The notes under the pieces are model-generated. The model had not been told where the DNA came from. It searched no databases and was given only the letters and a program-made list of their open reading frames with translations. Positions 1 to 12,693 of a DNA stretch of 64,000 nucleotides are shown piece after piece; position 1 is the first letter of the stretch, and each line of letters begins with the position of its first letter. Source of the stretch: Brachypterus glaber (taxonomy: Eukaryota > Arthropoda > Insecta > Coleoptera > Kateretidae); assembly GCA_958510825.1 (NCBI GenBank), contig OY294047.1:43484006-43548005 (forward strand), in the 5' to 3' direction. Made by a program: the position numbers and the translations under genes.

Positions 1-587
1 TTTTTTTTTTTTGATAAGAGCCCTAAAATTAAGTTTTAAAATAATGCTAGAAAAAAGAGGAACAAGACTGTAATTATATTTCTTTTTGGTTTTAAGTTAA
101 GTTGTTAAATTTATCATTTTAAGTGCTATCCATAGGTTTGCATAACCATGCGCCTGAGCATAAAACATATGACGGCACATCAAGCGTTGTAAGTATTATG
201 CGCAGGATTTTAAGTTATGTCTTATGATTATGAAAAATTCTACAAAACAGTTATTATAGCTGTTATATTAAATTTCCATATATGTCCTGCTTATCAGAAA
301 CGCAGTTTAAGGAGGTAACAATACACAGGAGCGGACCTAGAGTCGAGGAATGGGAGGGGTAATCGATTTTTTTATTGACTTATTCACTAAAAAAATTATA
401 TTTTTAACGGAATTTAAATAAAGAAAAATAAAATAAATTTAAACAAAATTAGATTTTATTTATTGAAATATAAATCTTGAATGTTAAATAAAAACAAAAA
501 AACGTACTGAAAAAAATAATATAAGCATTTAAATGATTTTTTTATATATAAATTTGTTTTCTAAAATATGAAAAATGCAAAATTATA
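1..587. other. No feature seen
   Basis: AT-rich sequence with a poly-T start and no open frame or strong repeat; a GGAGCGGACCTAGAGTC block at 331 resembles transposon-terminal CGGATCCA sequence at 7687. Confidence 0.4.
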
Positions 588-705
588 CAGGGGGTTTCAA
601 TAAAAAAGTAATTTAACTTAACAAAAAAATTGCTTTCATCGGATTGAAAACAACCTAATTTTAGGGGGTGGCCATGAACTGAAACTCACCCGGTATTCCA
701 CAAAT
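588..705. repeat. Short hairpin MITE
   Basis: TACAGGGGGTTTCA at the left and TGAAACTCACCCGGTA at the right form an inverted pair about 115 bp apart. The ends resemble the foldback family at 7985 and 54369. Confidence 0.5.
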
Positions 706-744
706 TATTCATAACAAAACTGAGATAAATTTCTACAAACAAAC

Positions 745-1200
745 AAACTAAAAAATATTAAAATCTCAAAAATGGCGCATTCAACTTTGTAACTGACTTT
801 ATATTTTGAGAATACCTGTAGTGGCGCCTTCGCCAAAATTGTAAATATCTCGAATATTTGAGGAGCTCATTCAAAATGCAAGTCAACATCTTAAATTTTT
901 AAGAATTAATGAATATACACAAATTTTTCGAACCAAAATTTCATTGTGTCAATGTTATTGTTTATTGTCTAAGTTTAATCAAACCTAAAAATATTAAAAT
1001 CTCAAAAATGACAAAATGCTAAATATTTTGAGAAAACCTGCAGTCCATTTCTTAAATTTTTAAGAATTAATGAATTACGGTTATAAACCCATTCCAATTA
1101 TTGCAATGGGAAATTATTTTATGTTCCCTTTATATTTTATTAGGAAGAAATGTACACATATTTTTTAAATCAAAGTTTCATTGTGTCAGTGTTATTATCA
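745..1200. repeat. Two diverged direct repeats of about 240 bp
   Basis: Blocks AATATTAAAATCTCAAAAATG, ATTTTGAGAA.ACCTG.AGT, CTTAAATTTTTAAGAATTAA and TTTCATTGTGTCA.TGTTAT occur in the same order twice. No coding potential seen. Confidence 0.6.
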
Positions 1201-1578
1201 AATGAAGGTCCAGCCTGTTTCGTTTTGAAAAGAAAGGTATAAGTTGATCACTTCTTGAAATAAATTTATTTAAATAACATTCTGTGGACTTGTTCCGTTT
1301 TGTAAAAGTATATGAGAATATCGCCCTGTTTTACATGTGACATATTGCAGTATGAAACGTTAAGTATTAGATAAAGTAAAGGGTTAGATTTGATCGTCAT
1401 CGTATCTCAATAGGGAAATTTTTGGACTTGTTGCGTTTTGAAAATGATCATTTAATCAATCACAGTTTGAAGCATAAGTTATCTGCACAACTTGTTTTAA
1501 AAATAATTTAATTTACTAATTAAAATAGCATTTCCACAGTAGTTAAATCTTTTTCACTGTTTAACCTACACCGACAAT

Positions 1579-1770
1579 TCGTTATCGTAGTAAATACTAA
1601 ACGTTTTTGTCTATTTGGAACCCCAGGCAACATTTGTTATTAATTACAAGTTGTTACAGTAAAACATAACAGAACAACGTTATTTTTTACTGTAACAACT
1701 TGTAATTAATAACAAATGTTGCCTGGGGTTCCAAATAGGCAAAAACGTTTAGTATTTAGTACGGTAACGA
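1579..1770. repeat. Near-perfect hairpin with ~85-bp arms
   Basis: Left arm 1579-1664 and right arm 1685-1770 are almost exact reverse complements (e.g. TTGGAACCCCAGGCAACA / TGTTGCCTGGGGTTCCAA) around a 20-nt loop. Probably a hairpin MITE. Confidence 0.85.
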
Positions 1771-2037
1771 GATCTCAGTGTATCACGGAAAATATATCCC
1801 ACAAATCTGTTCTGGAAAATGTAATTTGAAATTTAAAACCAAATCCTATATGAAATGACAATTTAAGTTAAACACAATTTTGTTTCGGCTTATACGATTC
1901 AAATATTCAATATTTAATCAATTTTATCCGATTTACATTCAGTAATTTTTTAACTCAATTTAAATAAAATTTATTTGGATATTTTAACTAAAAATTTAAA
2001 CTTTTAGGGAAGTAGGGAAGGGTGGAGAAAAATAAGA

Positions 2038-2300
2038 ACTGTAAAAACTGCATGTAAAATAATGTAAAAATACATGAATTTACATAATACGGAATAGTAA
2101 ATTTACTATTCTGGACTATGCATAATTCATGAATTTAAGTAAAATAACGTAAAATAATGTAAAATAATGTAAAATAATATAAAATAATGTAAAAGAATGT
2201 AAAAGAATGTAAAAGAATGTAAAAGGATGTAAAATAATGCAGAAGAATTTTACATTGATTTACATATTTTTACATGATTTTACAATGTCGGGCTATGTTA
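2038..2300 (+). mobile_element. GTAAAATAAT-repeat element, copy 1
   Basis: Starts ACTGTAAAAACTGCATGTAA, then a 12-bp palindrome AGTAAATTTACT, then about ten tandem 10-bp units of TGTAAAATAA type, and ends with inverted TTTACAT motifs. The same layout occurs at 63749-64000; the reverse strand of the terminal part is at 36955-37062. Confidence 0.75.
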
Positions 2301-3075
2301 TTTTAAGACGCGCGTGCCCTTTGGACAATAACCAAGAAGGCGTCGCATCATAAGACGGACCGTTTAATATTGTTATTGTTAGAGAGATAGCGACGCATGC
2401 TGCTAGATTAAAGTGTTAAAAGTGTAAAAAAGGTAAATATTATTTATGTACGATATTTAAATGCTTTATTTGTGGGGTAAAATTTACATTCATTATAAAT
2501 TACGATCTTTATCAACCAATAGATCTTTAAAGAAAGATGTAAGCAGTTTATACTCGTATTAAGGGTGCAAATCGTTTGGTTTATTAAACCAAATGAACTT
2601 TACGCTACGATATTTCAAAAAAGCTTTGACACAGATACTTGTAATTTGGAACAAACATTTTCTAAGTAGTAAATATTTTTTTTCAAATTTGAAGTCTCTA
2701 TGTCAAAGCGTTCTCGAAATATTGTAGTGTTTAAGTTGTTTTAAAAGCACTTTTAATATGACTGTATGTTATTTTTTAAAAAATTATTAAACACACCATA
2801 AGTATTGTAGGCAAATATAAAAAAAATCGTTCAGATGATCGTTTTTTTACGTGTGTTTTTATAAAAAAAAATTAGTGCAAAATATTACCATTCTGGACTA
2901 TGTAATTTTTACCATTCCCGTCTATGGCAATATATTACCATTTACGGACTATGTAATTTATTTTTACCGTGTAGAGGTCTTCTAAGAAGCAACAAAAAAG
3001 AACTGTTAATTATAATTAATAAATATAAAGAAAAATATATAAACAATGATACTCGGTCGTATTTTAAACTTCGCC

Positions 3076-3137
3076 CAATTTACCATGGTAATTTGCTATT
3101 GTGGATGATACGTAGTTGCAAATTACTATGGTAAAAT
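3076..3137. repeat. Short palindrome
   Basis: CAATTTTACCATAGTAATTT-type arms of 22 bp in inverted orientation around a loop of about 18 nt. Confidence 0.6.
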
Positions 3138-3148
3138 TGATAATATCA

Positions 3149-3360
3149 TACACTAATAAAAAGGATTTATTTGGATATGGCCATTTAAATTATTTGGTTG
3201 TGAGTAAAAAATAAATATTTAGTGCATGTAAACAAATATTTTAATTTCAAAATGATTAATTAATGGGAACAAATTAGTTTATTTGTCACAACCAAATAAT
3301 TCAATTTGCCATATCCAACCACATATTTAGTTTACACAAATAAACTGTTTTATTAGTGTA
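3149..3360. mobile_element. Hairpin MITE with TACACTAATAAAA ends
   Basis: About 212 bp. The ends TACACTAATAAAA / TTTTATTAGTGTA and inner ATTATTTGGTTGTGA / TCACAACCAAATAAT are inverted. No coding sequence. Confidence 0.8.
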
Positions 3361-3945
3361 CTATGCCAAAATGCAACTTTATTTTATCATGACGTTAGTT
3401 CGTATAGTTGTTAATTTTACTCTACAATAGCAATATAACAGAACAGGATACCGATTCTCAATCTTAACCCATTCTCTTTCATTAAGATACCACTACAATT
3501 TTTTAAACAAAAAAAATCTGTAGCTGTTAATTTGACTATAAATTTAGTTCTTTCTTAACTTATCTTTATAGGTTTATTTTGCAATAAAGTAAGAAAATAC
3601 TAAAGTTTCCATTATTTTGGTATTCATAAAATTTAAATCTTTTACGTTTAATACAAAGCGACAGTCATTAATTTTTAGTCAATGCGGTATTATGTAAATT
3701 AAGCATTCTTTAAACTGCACTATAGCGACTCAATATAAATAAGTACCTACCTAATCGTTTTGGTTCAGACACTGCAGAGATCATAATTTTGAAATAAACC
3801 TGAAAATGCAGGATTTCAAGGAAATGGGTAAATATCAAAACTAATAATCTACAAAACATATTTGTAGACCCGGCTATGCAACCAGATTATATGGTAGCAG
3901 TCAGTGTTAAAAAATATATAAATATACTACAATGTATATATTATT

Positions 3946-4522
3946 TTTCACTACTAGCTTTAAAACATAACACCATTTATTATTTTCAGACCGTGAAATC
4001 GATTTTCTTCACCTATAGCAATAATAATTTTTTTCTCTCCTAGTAGAAGTAAATTTTATAAACAATTGATTTCTGTCACTTTAGATGTTTCAGTTTTTTG
4101 TGCAATTTTCACTAATGAAACCCAAGAAAATAGCATTAAATAACTTTTTATTTGTTAAATATAATTAATTACAATTATTACCAATTAATACAATCAATAA
4201 TTAGCTAAATATTATGAAAAAATGAAAAAAAAAACAAAATTTTCAAACGTCAATTCAAAGTATTTATTTGAGCAAAGTCATTGATCAAGGCTACTTGATT
4301 TTTATGAAAAATTCAAGAAATATAATTTCTGTTAATAATTTATTTTATTATTTGAATAAAAATAGTTAAATAGTGCTAGTAGTGAAAAAACTAATATATA
4401 AACTACGGTAGAGAAGACTATTATAGCCTCGCTCTCTTAAATCCCTTGCTGATACGCAGCTCAGAATTTAATACGCTTGGCTATAAAAAATGTATTCTCT
4501 ACCTTGGTATATAATTACTATT
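3946..4522. mobile_element. ATACCAAGG family element, copy 1
   Basis: The right end is a hairpin (4385-4520) with ACGGTAGAGAAGA and TTCTCTACCTTGGTATATAA arms around a CTGATACGCAG centre. The left part shares long blocks with copies at 26555-26950, 35930-36462 (reverse orientation, longest match) and 60010-60352. Confidence 0.75.
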
Positions 4523-4931
4523 ATATATTATTTTTATTTGATACTTACCCAACTTCTTACTGTACTTATTTCTTTTAATTCCCGTTACAACTAAAAGATA
4601 CCGCCCAGAATGTTTTTATAGGAGCCATTTTAAAGATGTTGGAGCTCCGATAAGCGACTAAGAAAAAGCCAGTGAGAATTTTTATTTTGTGGGTTTTAAG
4701 ACTGAAAAGTTGCGACTATGTACGTATAGCATAGAGTGCGAGATCAAAATTGTTACTATTAAGGAAATAGGTTTTGCTCACAGAAAAATAATTTTACAGA
4801 ATATGCGTAACCAAAGTTACCTTAAAAAACAAAATTTTCGGCGTTATTTGGATATCTAGAAATATCTGGTGTCCCCGATAGGGTGACTTTACGAAAAAAC
4901 CTTTCAAAAACAAATTTTGTTTTATTGTAAA

Positions 4932-5345
4932 TACAGGGTGTCCGGTAACTCGCGCTGGAGCTGGAAACCATGGAATATTCTACCAGTGAAAAAAATTACA
5001 CAAAAAAAAAAGTTCCATCTTAAAGGGATACCGAGATAAGAATATTTTCTTTGCACCAATACCAGAAAGTATTGAATACACCTAAAAACGTGAGATAATT
5101 ACATAATACGTAATGCTTCAAGTACCTATTGCCTATTTAACCTCCAGAGTCCTAACTGTAATCAGCGCTCCACCAATTTCTTTTCTATCCAGTAACACGT
5201 AACCTGTTTTCCTTAAACGTTGTACAGCCGTTAAAAAACAAGGGGGTGGGATGAACTCTTTCGGGGTACATTTCTTAATACACCACTCTGGCTGCCGTTC
5301 CTGTATTTCTGCCGCATTCTCCATATAAAATAACCACCGGACACC

Positions 5346-5350
<5 letters not shown>
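4932..5350. mobile_element. TIR element with TACAGGGTGTCCGGT ends
   Basis: About 419 bp with 15-16 bp inverted ends (TACAGGGTGTCCGGTA / CACCGGACACCCTGTA). A minus-strand open frame inside is not recognised and runs into the adjacent TA repeat, so it is treated as non-coding. Confidence 0.7.

Positions 5351-5408
<58 letters not shown>
5349..5408. repeat. (TA)n microsatellite
   Basis: About 30 uninterrupted TA units directly abutting the preceding TIR element. Confidence 0.95.
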
Positions 5409-5411
<3 letters not shown>

Positions 5412-5814
5412 ACTAGAAGGCACATATATGTACTGTAGTGTACATTTAGATGCCACACCCTAGTTGGTTTAAAAGCCGAATTTAGCAAAAACGGTTGTTT
5501 CAGTTTAAATAGACCGTATTAAATGAGAACAAGGAATTAGATGTTACATTCTTTCTTTTAATGAAGATGTTGAAATTTGATAGAAATGACAAAAAAAACT
5601 TATAAATTCCCCGAATTTTTCAGGGTTTTCACCAGCAAATTCATAAAATTCCCTCAAACTTAAAAAATATCATTTATAATTTTTTCGTATTAATAAATTT
5701 GTATTTATATTAAATGACTTTGTTCAGAGTTCCGAGCCAATTCAATGTCGACTTAAACAAAATTGGTGCAATTTTATTAAATTTAAATTCCGATTGTGAA
5801 AATTACTCTGAACT

Positions 5815-6480
5815 ATACACGGTGTATTTGAAATAGGGTCCAAAATTTTAGGGGCTGAAAAGAAGAAAAATGACAAAAAGTTCCTATAAACATATGTCTA
5901 AAAATGCGTCGTAAGGGAGCTACGCCCCCTTGAAAGTGGCTAAAAAAATTCGGTTTTTATTTAATAACTCAGGAACCCTTCGAGATATAGCAACGAGGTT
6001 TCGCACGTGAACTAATCATAATACAGGCCATCTTCTTATGTAATTTTCATGTACTTATTTTAACCAGGGGCGTGCGAAACGGAGGGACCTTATCAGTTTT
6101 TTGAACCAAACTTTTTTCTGTGTATTTTTTTTTTAATTTTATTTTTGTTACATTTTATATATAATTACTCAGGTCAAAATACATAAAAAAGGTAATCTTG
6201 CTGTAACACTGTAGAACGAACCGTTTTCGAGAAAAATTAATTTGAAGGTGAAATTTCATTGTTCTTGGACGAAAAATTAAATACTAAAATGTTGAAAACC
6301 AAAATTTTAATGATGCAGGATTATTTTATATCGAAAACACGCCGTTTAATGGTACTTTTTTATTCTTACTCGAGCTTTTGCTTGTATTTGACGCTTTCGT
6401 CCATAAATAATGAATACTTTTTCGCTTTTGCAAGTCAAACGATAAAATATTAAATTTTATTAATCTGAAAGTGTACTTTT
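5815..6480. mobile_element. Diverged TATACACGGTGT family copy
   Basis: Begins TATACACGGTGTATTTGAAA and shares scattered blocks (AACTCAGGAACCCTTCGAGATATAGC-like, TTTTATGTGTACTTTTTT-like, TACATAAAAAA) in order with 17615-18341. The right end is not clear. Confidence 0.5.
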
Positions 6481-6775
6481 AGCTTTTTGAATATAGGTTA
6501 GGGTGACCCTCTTATCTTCCAGTTTTTAATGACGTGCACCCACTTAGAAGGGAATATCCAGTTCAGTAGGGTTACATGGATCTTAGAAATTTAATCGCAT
6601 TTCTTTTAAATTTTTAAATTTTATAGGTTAGGTTTGCGACCCTTTTACCCTTTAGTTTTAATGATTTGCATCCGTTTAGGTGTTAATAATTATTTAATAT
6701 GTCTTCCTCCTCTTAATATGAGTTTAAGGGTTTAAAGGTTAGCTTATCCAATATAATTAACACTAAAATAATAAT

Positions 6776-7030
6776 TTAATTTTTAAATTGATGACCATTT
6801 CGATCTATACAGCGCTGGTATCGTGAAGTTATGGAATCGGACACATTTAAAAATATTTCATTTGGAATTTTAGCGCATTCCTTTTCGATGGCTACTTTTA
6901 ATTCATCAACGGTTGCAGGTTTTGTACTATAAACTTTATTCTTAAGAAAACCCTACAAAATAAATCCAGTGGTTTGAAGGTATTGTCCAAGGTCGGCATT
7001 TTCCGTCCGCCCTGGCACTTTAGAATTGGG
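6776..7030 (-). pseudogene. C-terminal relic of a Tc1/mariner-type transposase
   Basis: Reading the minus strand towards a stop at 6778..6776 gives about 60 residues: GFLKNKVYSTKP, then TVDELKVAIEKECAKIP, RYQRCIDRNGHQF and stop. This matches the conserved end of mariner-superfamily transposases (LDFFLWGxLKxKVY...P...ELKxxI...C...NGxH). Just upstream, the expected PLDxFLWG region is frameshifted and its Trp codon is TAG, so the copy is dead. No terminal repeats were found around it. Confidence 0.8.
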
Positions 7031-7093
7031 CCATTAGGGCTTAAAAATTAAGAATGATTAAAGCAATAAATAAAATATTTCTGCCTTCTTAAG

Positions 7094-7605
7094 ACCACTT
7101 TACACGGAGCAATTTGTACGCAAGTTTGATGCTATGCAAGTTTGCTGCCAGATATAGCATGAAGACAATTGGACATTGATTTGCCTTTTCACGGAGCAAG
7201 TTGTACGCAAGTTTGGTGCTATATATTGCAAGGTGCTGCCAACCAGACAATTTTGACGTGTCTCTGCGTTTGTTGACAAAAACATAACCTAGCATTTACT
7301 TTTTTAAGGAAGTTTTTTAGTTAGACAGACCGACCTATTATTACTAATAATAATTATTAACATGTTCAGTTACTACTATATTAGTAAAATTAAATCGATT
7401 TGGTAACTTTGTTTCCAGGTTGGTACCACGAAAATAACCGTAAAACTTGCGTGAAAATCGCCGAAAAATAGAACATGTTCTAAATAATTTGATGGCACGA
7501 AAATGGCCTCAAACTTGCCTGAAGGCATGCGCAGTGACTGAATCATTCTTGCAACAAACTTGCATAGCATCAAACTTGCGCACAAATTGCTCCGTGTAAA
7601 GTGGC
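7094..7605. mobile_element. TIR element with repeated subterminal motif
   Basis: Inverted ends of about 50 bp: CCACTTTACACGGAGCAATT at the left, AATTGCTCCGTGTAAAGTGG at the right. The motif CACGGAGCAA.TTGTACGCAAGTTTG.TGCT is repeated internally at 7192-7222. About 510 bp, with no transposase. Confidence 0.8.
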
Positions 7606-7984
7606 TTTTATAAATCTTTAGTTACCTTATAATGCATAAAAATTATAATTAAATTAATAATTGATTAGTTGTATTATAAGTAACAGTGGCGGATCCACGG
7701 GAGGGGTAATGGGGGATAAAATAATTGTAGAATTTGTAGCATTTTTTTTTAAATACGTATTTTCATGACACAAATAAAGGGAGGGTAAAGCCCCCTACCC
7801 ATAAAAAGCAGTAAGGGGCGCCAAAACGAGTTTTTTTTAAGGTATATATTGCGTGTTCAAGTGGACCATAGACCTTTAAATTCGTAAAATTTTTGGCCTG
7901 CGGCGCTTGGGGTTTCTTACGTTTTTGTGTAATTTATGTAATTTGGAATGTAAAACTGTTTTAAAATTAAAGTTTGCAAAAAAA

Positions 7985-8824
7985 TCCTGGGGGTTTCAGG
8001 AAGGTGGTTCACCCCCTTTAGCTTTTTTACTTTTTTAAGTAGGATCATGACATTTGCAGGAGCTATATTATTTATAAGGATTTTTTAACATGGTTGGACA
8101 TTTTTTTGCACCTCCGGTTTCACAGAAAATGAATCGAACTTTCGATTTTTAAATAGAACACCTTATATATTTTTACATATTTTGATTCAGAAATTAATTC
8201 TGAGAACAAACATGTGACACTTGTCAATTTTTGACAGGTCATGCCATTTTTTATTTAAATTTTTATTTTAAATCTTGAGTGCCTTAAATTAGCTTATTAG
8301 CTTAATTGTTGGTCTAGTATCTTCAGAAAAATACTCTTTTGATTTTTTTGCCAAAACTATAAATATGGTGGGCTTTTAAAGGTTCGAAAACTATACTTTG
8401 GTCCTCAAGTCATTTTTTTTTCAAATGGAAGGGGGGTGTCTCATTAGGTTGAAAGAGAATTTTCTTGCGAACATTTTGATACCACACATGAATAGTTTAT
8501 TTGGAAGAACTTGGCATTAAAACACAAAAGATTTAAATTGAACATTTGACTAAAAAATGACATGACCTGTCAAAATTTGACAAGTGACTAATGCTTGTTC
8601 TCAGAATTTATTTCTGAATCAAAATATGTAAAAACATACAGGGTATTCTATTTAAAAATCGAAAGTTTGATTAATTTCCGGCGAAACCGGAAGTGTCATA
8701 AAAATTCTAACTATGTCAAAAAACCTTAAATTATACATAATATAGCTTTTGCCAATTTCAAGATCCTATCTAAAAAAGTAAAAAAGTTAAGGGGGGTGAA
8801 CCACCTTCCTGAAACACCCGGTAT
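7985..8824. mobile_element. Foldback element, copy 1 (GGGTTTCAGGAAGG ends)
   Basis: The ends GGGGGTTTCAGGAAGGTGG and CCACCTTCCTGAAACACCC are inverted. Arms of about 330 bp contain AAAAAGTAAAAAAGTTAA and ATTTTGATTCAGAAATTAAT-type blocks in opposite orientation. The central region matches the copy at 54369-55170. No gene. Confidence 0.8.
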
Positions 8825-9399
8825 ATAGTACACTATAGTACAGTAGGTAACCCTGTTTTATGTGCAAAAAGCAAACAAATAAAATACGAAATACCACTAC
8901 GAATTTTACAAAGATCGTAACATCTTTGAACATTTAAACTTAAGGACCATTCTGACAAAGATACATATTTATTTATGATTTTCGTTAGAAAACAGAAATA
9001 CAAACATAAAACACAAAAGAATAATGAAAATATTTGAAAGAAAATGGCAAACCAAATAAATAAAAGTCTTTCGTTTGGTTTCGTATCGATATATATTTTT
9101 TTATTCCAATTATCCATTACTGTACTATATATATTTGTAAACTAAAATAAAAATACATGTCAAATCAAAAAAACATGTGGCGTAAAGAAAGTACAGCAGA
9201 AGAAAGAGCAAAATTCGTGTAACGGGATATTTGGTGGTTGTTATCCAACATAAAACCGTTTCTCGGACCAATGGTAACGCTCGAAAAAGCACAAAGCTTA
9301 AACCTACTTTAAACTAGGATTATACTATACTGGTACAGAAAATTTTGAAGGCAGTTGTTAAAAAACCGCCGTTGGATGCAGTTACACTTTTGTGAACTA

Positions 9400-9680
9400 C
9401 AGTTTTATTTTTTTTTTAATATTAGTATTAAGAACAACCGACCCATTCAGATAAATGGCCAAGACATAAACTGGGAAAACCATGATAAATATCTAGGCAT
9501 TACCCAATTCGAAAAGCTTAAATGGGATCAGCACTTTAAAAACACCCTCCCAACACTAACGTCCGGATCTCTAATCTATACCGACTACGTAGAAAAACTC
9601 CACTATCCATAAAAAAAACTTCTTTTCTACAACTCTCAAGCCAGTACATTTTTTGTGAGCCCCATTTTTAAAAAAAGTCA
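9400..9680 (+). pseudogene. Jockey-like non-LTR reverse transcriptase fragment
   Basis: The plus strand reads IQINGQDINWENHDKYLGI, then KLKWDQHFKN. This matches the Jockey-clade segment after the polymerase core (I...I.W...KYLGV..D..L.W..H). Further on, LYRLRRKTPLSIKKK appears in a shifted frame, matching the LYPLL.RKSPLS.KNK block. The frame is broken at least twice, so it is a short decayed fragment. Confidence 0.75.
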
Positions 9681-9821
9681 CCTTCAACATAACTATCTCA
9701 TCAAAACTTCAGAAGTACTCAGAATATACACCCAAATGATGGAAAATGGTTAAAAAATACGCCAAAAAACACAAAGTTCAAAACTACCGATTTTAAAAAT
9801 AATTAAAGACATATCTATATT

Positions 9822-10110
9822 ATGAAATTAAGTATTATATCGACGTATTGCTTTCCCATTTTGAAAATTTTCAAAATTTCGGAAAGCATTGTATTCGTGC
9901 AAAAATTTTCAATTTTTTTGTGTATTTTTACGTTTTATGACCTTTTATGTCGATATAAATCATTTTTGAGCAAAAAAAAATTGTCACTCGGTCGATCGGT
10001 TGGTCGATCCTTCTGTCCGGGAAATCTTGTAAGCACGATAACTTGAGAATGCTTTAAGCTAGAGACTTGAAATTTAGCATACAGGTATGTTACCAAAAGT
10101 TCTCGCTCGG
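9822..10110. repeat. CGACCGACC-containing repeat, copy 1
   Basis: Shares CATTTTGAAAATTTTC, GTCGATATAAATCATTTT and a GGTCGATCGGTTGGTCGATC tract with the reverse strand of 33690-33950; related sequence follows at 51170-51270. Confidence 0.65.
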
Positions 10111-10204
10111 GATTGTTTTTGGTTTGGACTTTCGGGTGCGGTGAGGGGGAAAAATACATTTTTTTTTACAAAATTTTGAAAATTTCTATATGGGGGTTGC
10201 TAAA

Positions 10205-11010
10205 ATTGAATCTGATAATAAAAATTTTTTAACTCCACCCCCGCAGGGTGAGGGGGTAAATATTTTCAATATTTTCGTCAAAATTGGTATATAGGGGTTT
10301 TTGGGGTCGAAGAATTTGAATCTGGTAATAATTTAATTCTAATTTCACCCCTGAGGGGTGAGGGATAATTTTCGTGAAAACTGGTATATTGGGGTTTTTG
10401 AGGTTGTTGAAAGTGAATCTGATAATAAATAATTCTAAATACACCCATCCACCCCCTGAGGGGCGGGGGTAGTTTTCGTGAAAATTGGTATATTGGGGGT
10501 TTTAAGGTTGCTGAAACTGAATCTGATTATAAAAAAGTTCTAACTTCGCCCCCAAAGGGGAGGGGGGTAGTTTCCGTGAATATTGGCTTATTGGGATTTT
10601 TCAGGTTGCTCAAAGTAAATCTGATAATAAAAAAAAATCTTACTCCACCCCTGTGGGGCACGGGGTACTTTACTTGAAAATTTATATATTGTTTTTTTTT
10701 GAGGTCGCTAAAACTGAATCTTATAATAAAATTTTTCTAATTTAATCCCGAGGGGTGGGGGGTAGTTTTTGTGAAAATTGGTATATTGGGGTTTTTAAGG
10801 TTGCTGAAAGAGAACTTCATAATAAAAAAAATCCACCCCCTGATGGGCGGGGGTAGTTTTCGTGAAAATTTGTGTATTGGGGTTTTTGATATTTCTGAAA
10901 GTGAATCTGAAAATAAAAAATTCTCCACCCCCTAAGAGGCGGTGGGTAGTTTTCGTGAAAATTGTTATATTTTTAAGGTTGCTAAAAGTGAATCTGATAA
11001 TAAAAAAATC
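10205..11010. repeat. ~97-bp tandem array, about nine units
   Basis: GAATCTGATAATAAAAA recurs at about 10208, 10318, 10415, 10519, 10618, 10716, 10812, 10903 and 10990 (mean spacing about 98 bp). Each copy is followed by a C-rich/G-rich block CCACCCC..GAGGGG.GGGGGTAGTTTTCGTGAAAA and GGTATATTGGGGTTTTT. Units are 5-15 percent diverged. Many short reading frames here are accidental. Confidence 0.9.
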
Positions 11011-11127
11011 CATTTTACGATCGGAGGTGAAAAATGGGAAAGCTCTTTTACTGGGCAGTGTATTTTTTGTGTGTGTTATTTGTTGTATATTACAAACAAA
11101 TATGCTTGTTAGGTTTCTAAAGTCAGA

Positions 11128-11388
11128 GTGAGAGAGAATAAGAAACGGTTAAAAAGGAAGCTCGAAAAAGCACAAAGCTCAAACCTACTGTGGACTAGTT
11201 TGAGTGTATTTGTATTCACTGAGGCAAACTTCATCGACGTTGATGAACACCTGGGGGGCTTCTTCATACGACATGCCGGAAAATCAATTTGTGTACTTCC
11301 GGCAGGAAAGGACTTTGTTTGTATGAAGTTATTGGAATGCATTCCTAGAGACATTTCCCAACTACAGTTTAAATTTAAATATGAATAA
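11128..11388 (+). other. Unassigned 86-codon open frame
   Basis: An open frame with a locally less AT-rich core (about 11220-11350) reading FIDVDEHLGGFFIRHAG and VLPAGKDFVCMKLLECIP. I recognise no family and see no splice sites or promoter. The DNA also contains inverted motifs (TGCCGGAA/TTCCGGCA and CTTCATAC/GTATGAAG), so it may be part of a mobile element. A 30-base stretch at 11159-11190 recurs at 9280-9310. Confidence 0.2.
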
Positions 11389-12690
11389 CTCTTAAAGTAA
11401 CAATTTAAATTTTAAAACTTTTACAAAAGTAAAATTTAATAAAGTTTTAAGCAACAAGTAAAATAAGTTTTTATGCCAAAGATGGTCAATAAAGAAAACT
11501 GAAAAATGCTTTGTTAATATTAACATAGGTAACATAGTTAACTTCCTGAGAACTAATCGGCTTTGCTCGGACCAAATTGGTCGGATCAATTTGCTCCTAA
11601 AATTAGGTTTATGCGCAATAGAAAAATATTTAAAAAATTGGGTGAATTAAACAAACCTTTACTTTCGAAGGAATTTTAATTTAAATTAAAAAAAAATACC
11701 AAACGTTAAAATATCATTAGTTTTAATTTTATCCTACGTTGATTGGTTGATATTTGAACTTACTCGTCAAATATTACAAATTCAAATATTAAAATCAAAT
11801 AAAATATAGTGTATGATAAAAAATAGTGTATGATACACGGACGAAAACTGTTTTTAGGGCGATTAAGGTTGTCAACCTCTTTCTACAATCTCGTCTAGCA
11901 ATCGCCACAATCGCTCTAAAAAGAGAAATTTTAGTCCTTTTATAATAAAAATTATTTTTCCTGAGCCCCCCAAAGAAAGCCAAGAATTCCTCACAATTAG
12001 GTTATCAAACCGTTTCAATAATGGCTCGAAAACAATTTAATGTTGACAGTTCTGTGCACAAATGAATACTTTTCTGTACAGAAACATCACATTTCGTTTT
12101 CGATTAACATATTTTATTACATATTTTTCCTTCTTTAGCATGTTTTTGTATTTATTCAAATTTTTTTTGAGAAATTTCAAGAAAGAAAGCTATTTTAAAA
12201 CTTTTTTTACACTGCTGCTAACCTTATTTTGGTAACTTTCTCTAAAATGAAAATTTCCCAAAATTAAATAAAAATCAGAAAATTTTACCGAAATTGGTAT
12301 ATCAAGATTTTAAATATTACATAAATGGATCTTTTTGTTTTTCAATTTAACAAAAATACATTGAAATTCAGGAAATTTCATCCTTATTGACAGCACGGCT
12401 TTTCCGTAATACATTTTTTCATAAAATAAATTCTAATTTGCTTAAATTTCCTTATTAAATATATGTTTATTGTTATTAATTTATTATTATACTTTTTAAG
12501 TGAGGGGCGTAGGAAAAACATTGTACCTATCTCGCTAAGAAAGGGTAACTTTCTCGTTCATTTGCCCTAAACTCACTCGGCTTCCGCCTCGTGGTTCTAT
12601 AACAAACTCACTTTCTTAGCTTGTTAGGTAATATTCTATTATTTTTCGCCCTAAACAAATTGTCACTTTTCAACATAATCGAAAATGAAT
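11389..12690. other. No gene seen; AT-rich
   Basis: Contains only a small inverted pair (TTTTTAGGGCGATT at 11851 / AATCGCTCTAAAAA at 11907). The open frames on the minus strand are short and unrecognised. Confidence 0.4.
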
Positions 12691-12693
12691 TGC

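Noticed and set aside
5133..5488. Frames with (YI)n tracts
   Set aside because: They translate the TA microsatellite and the inside of a TIR element; no homology recognised.
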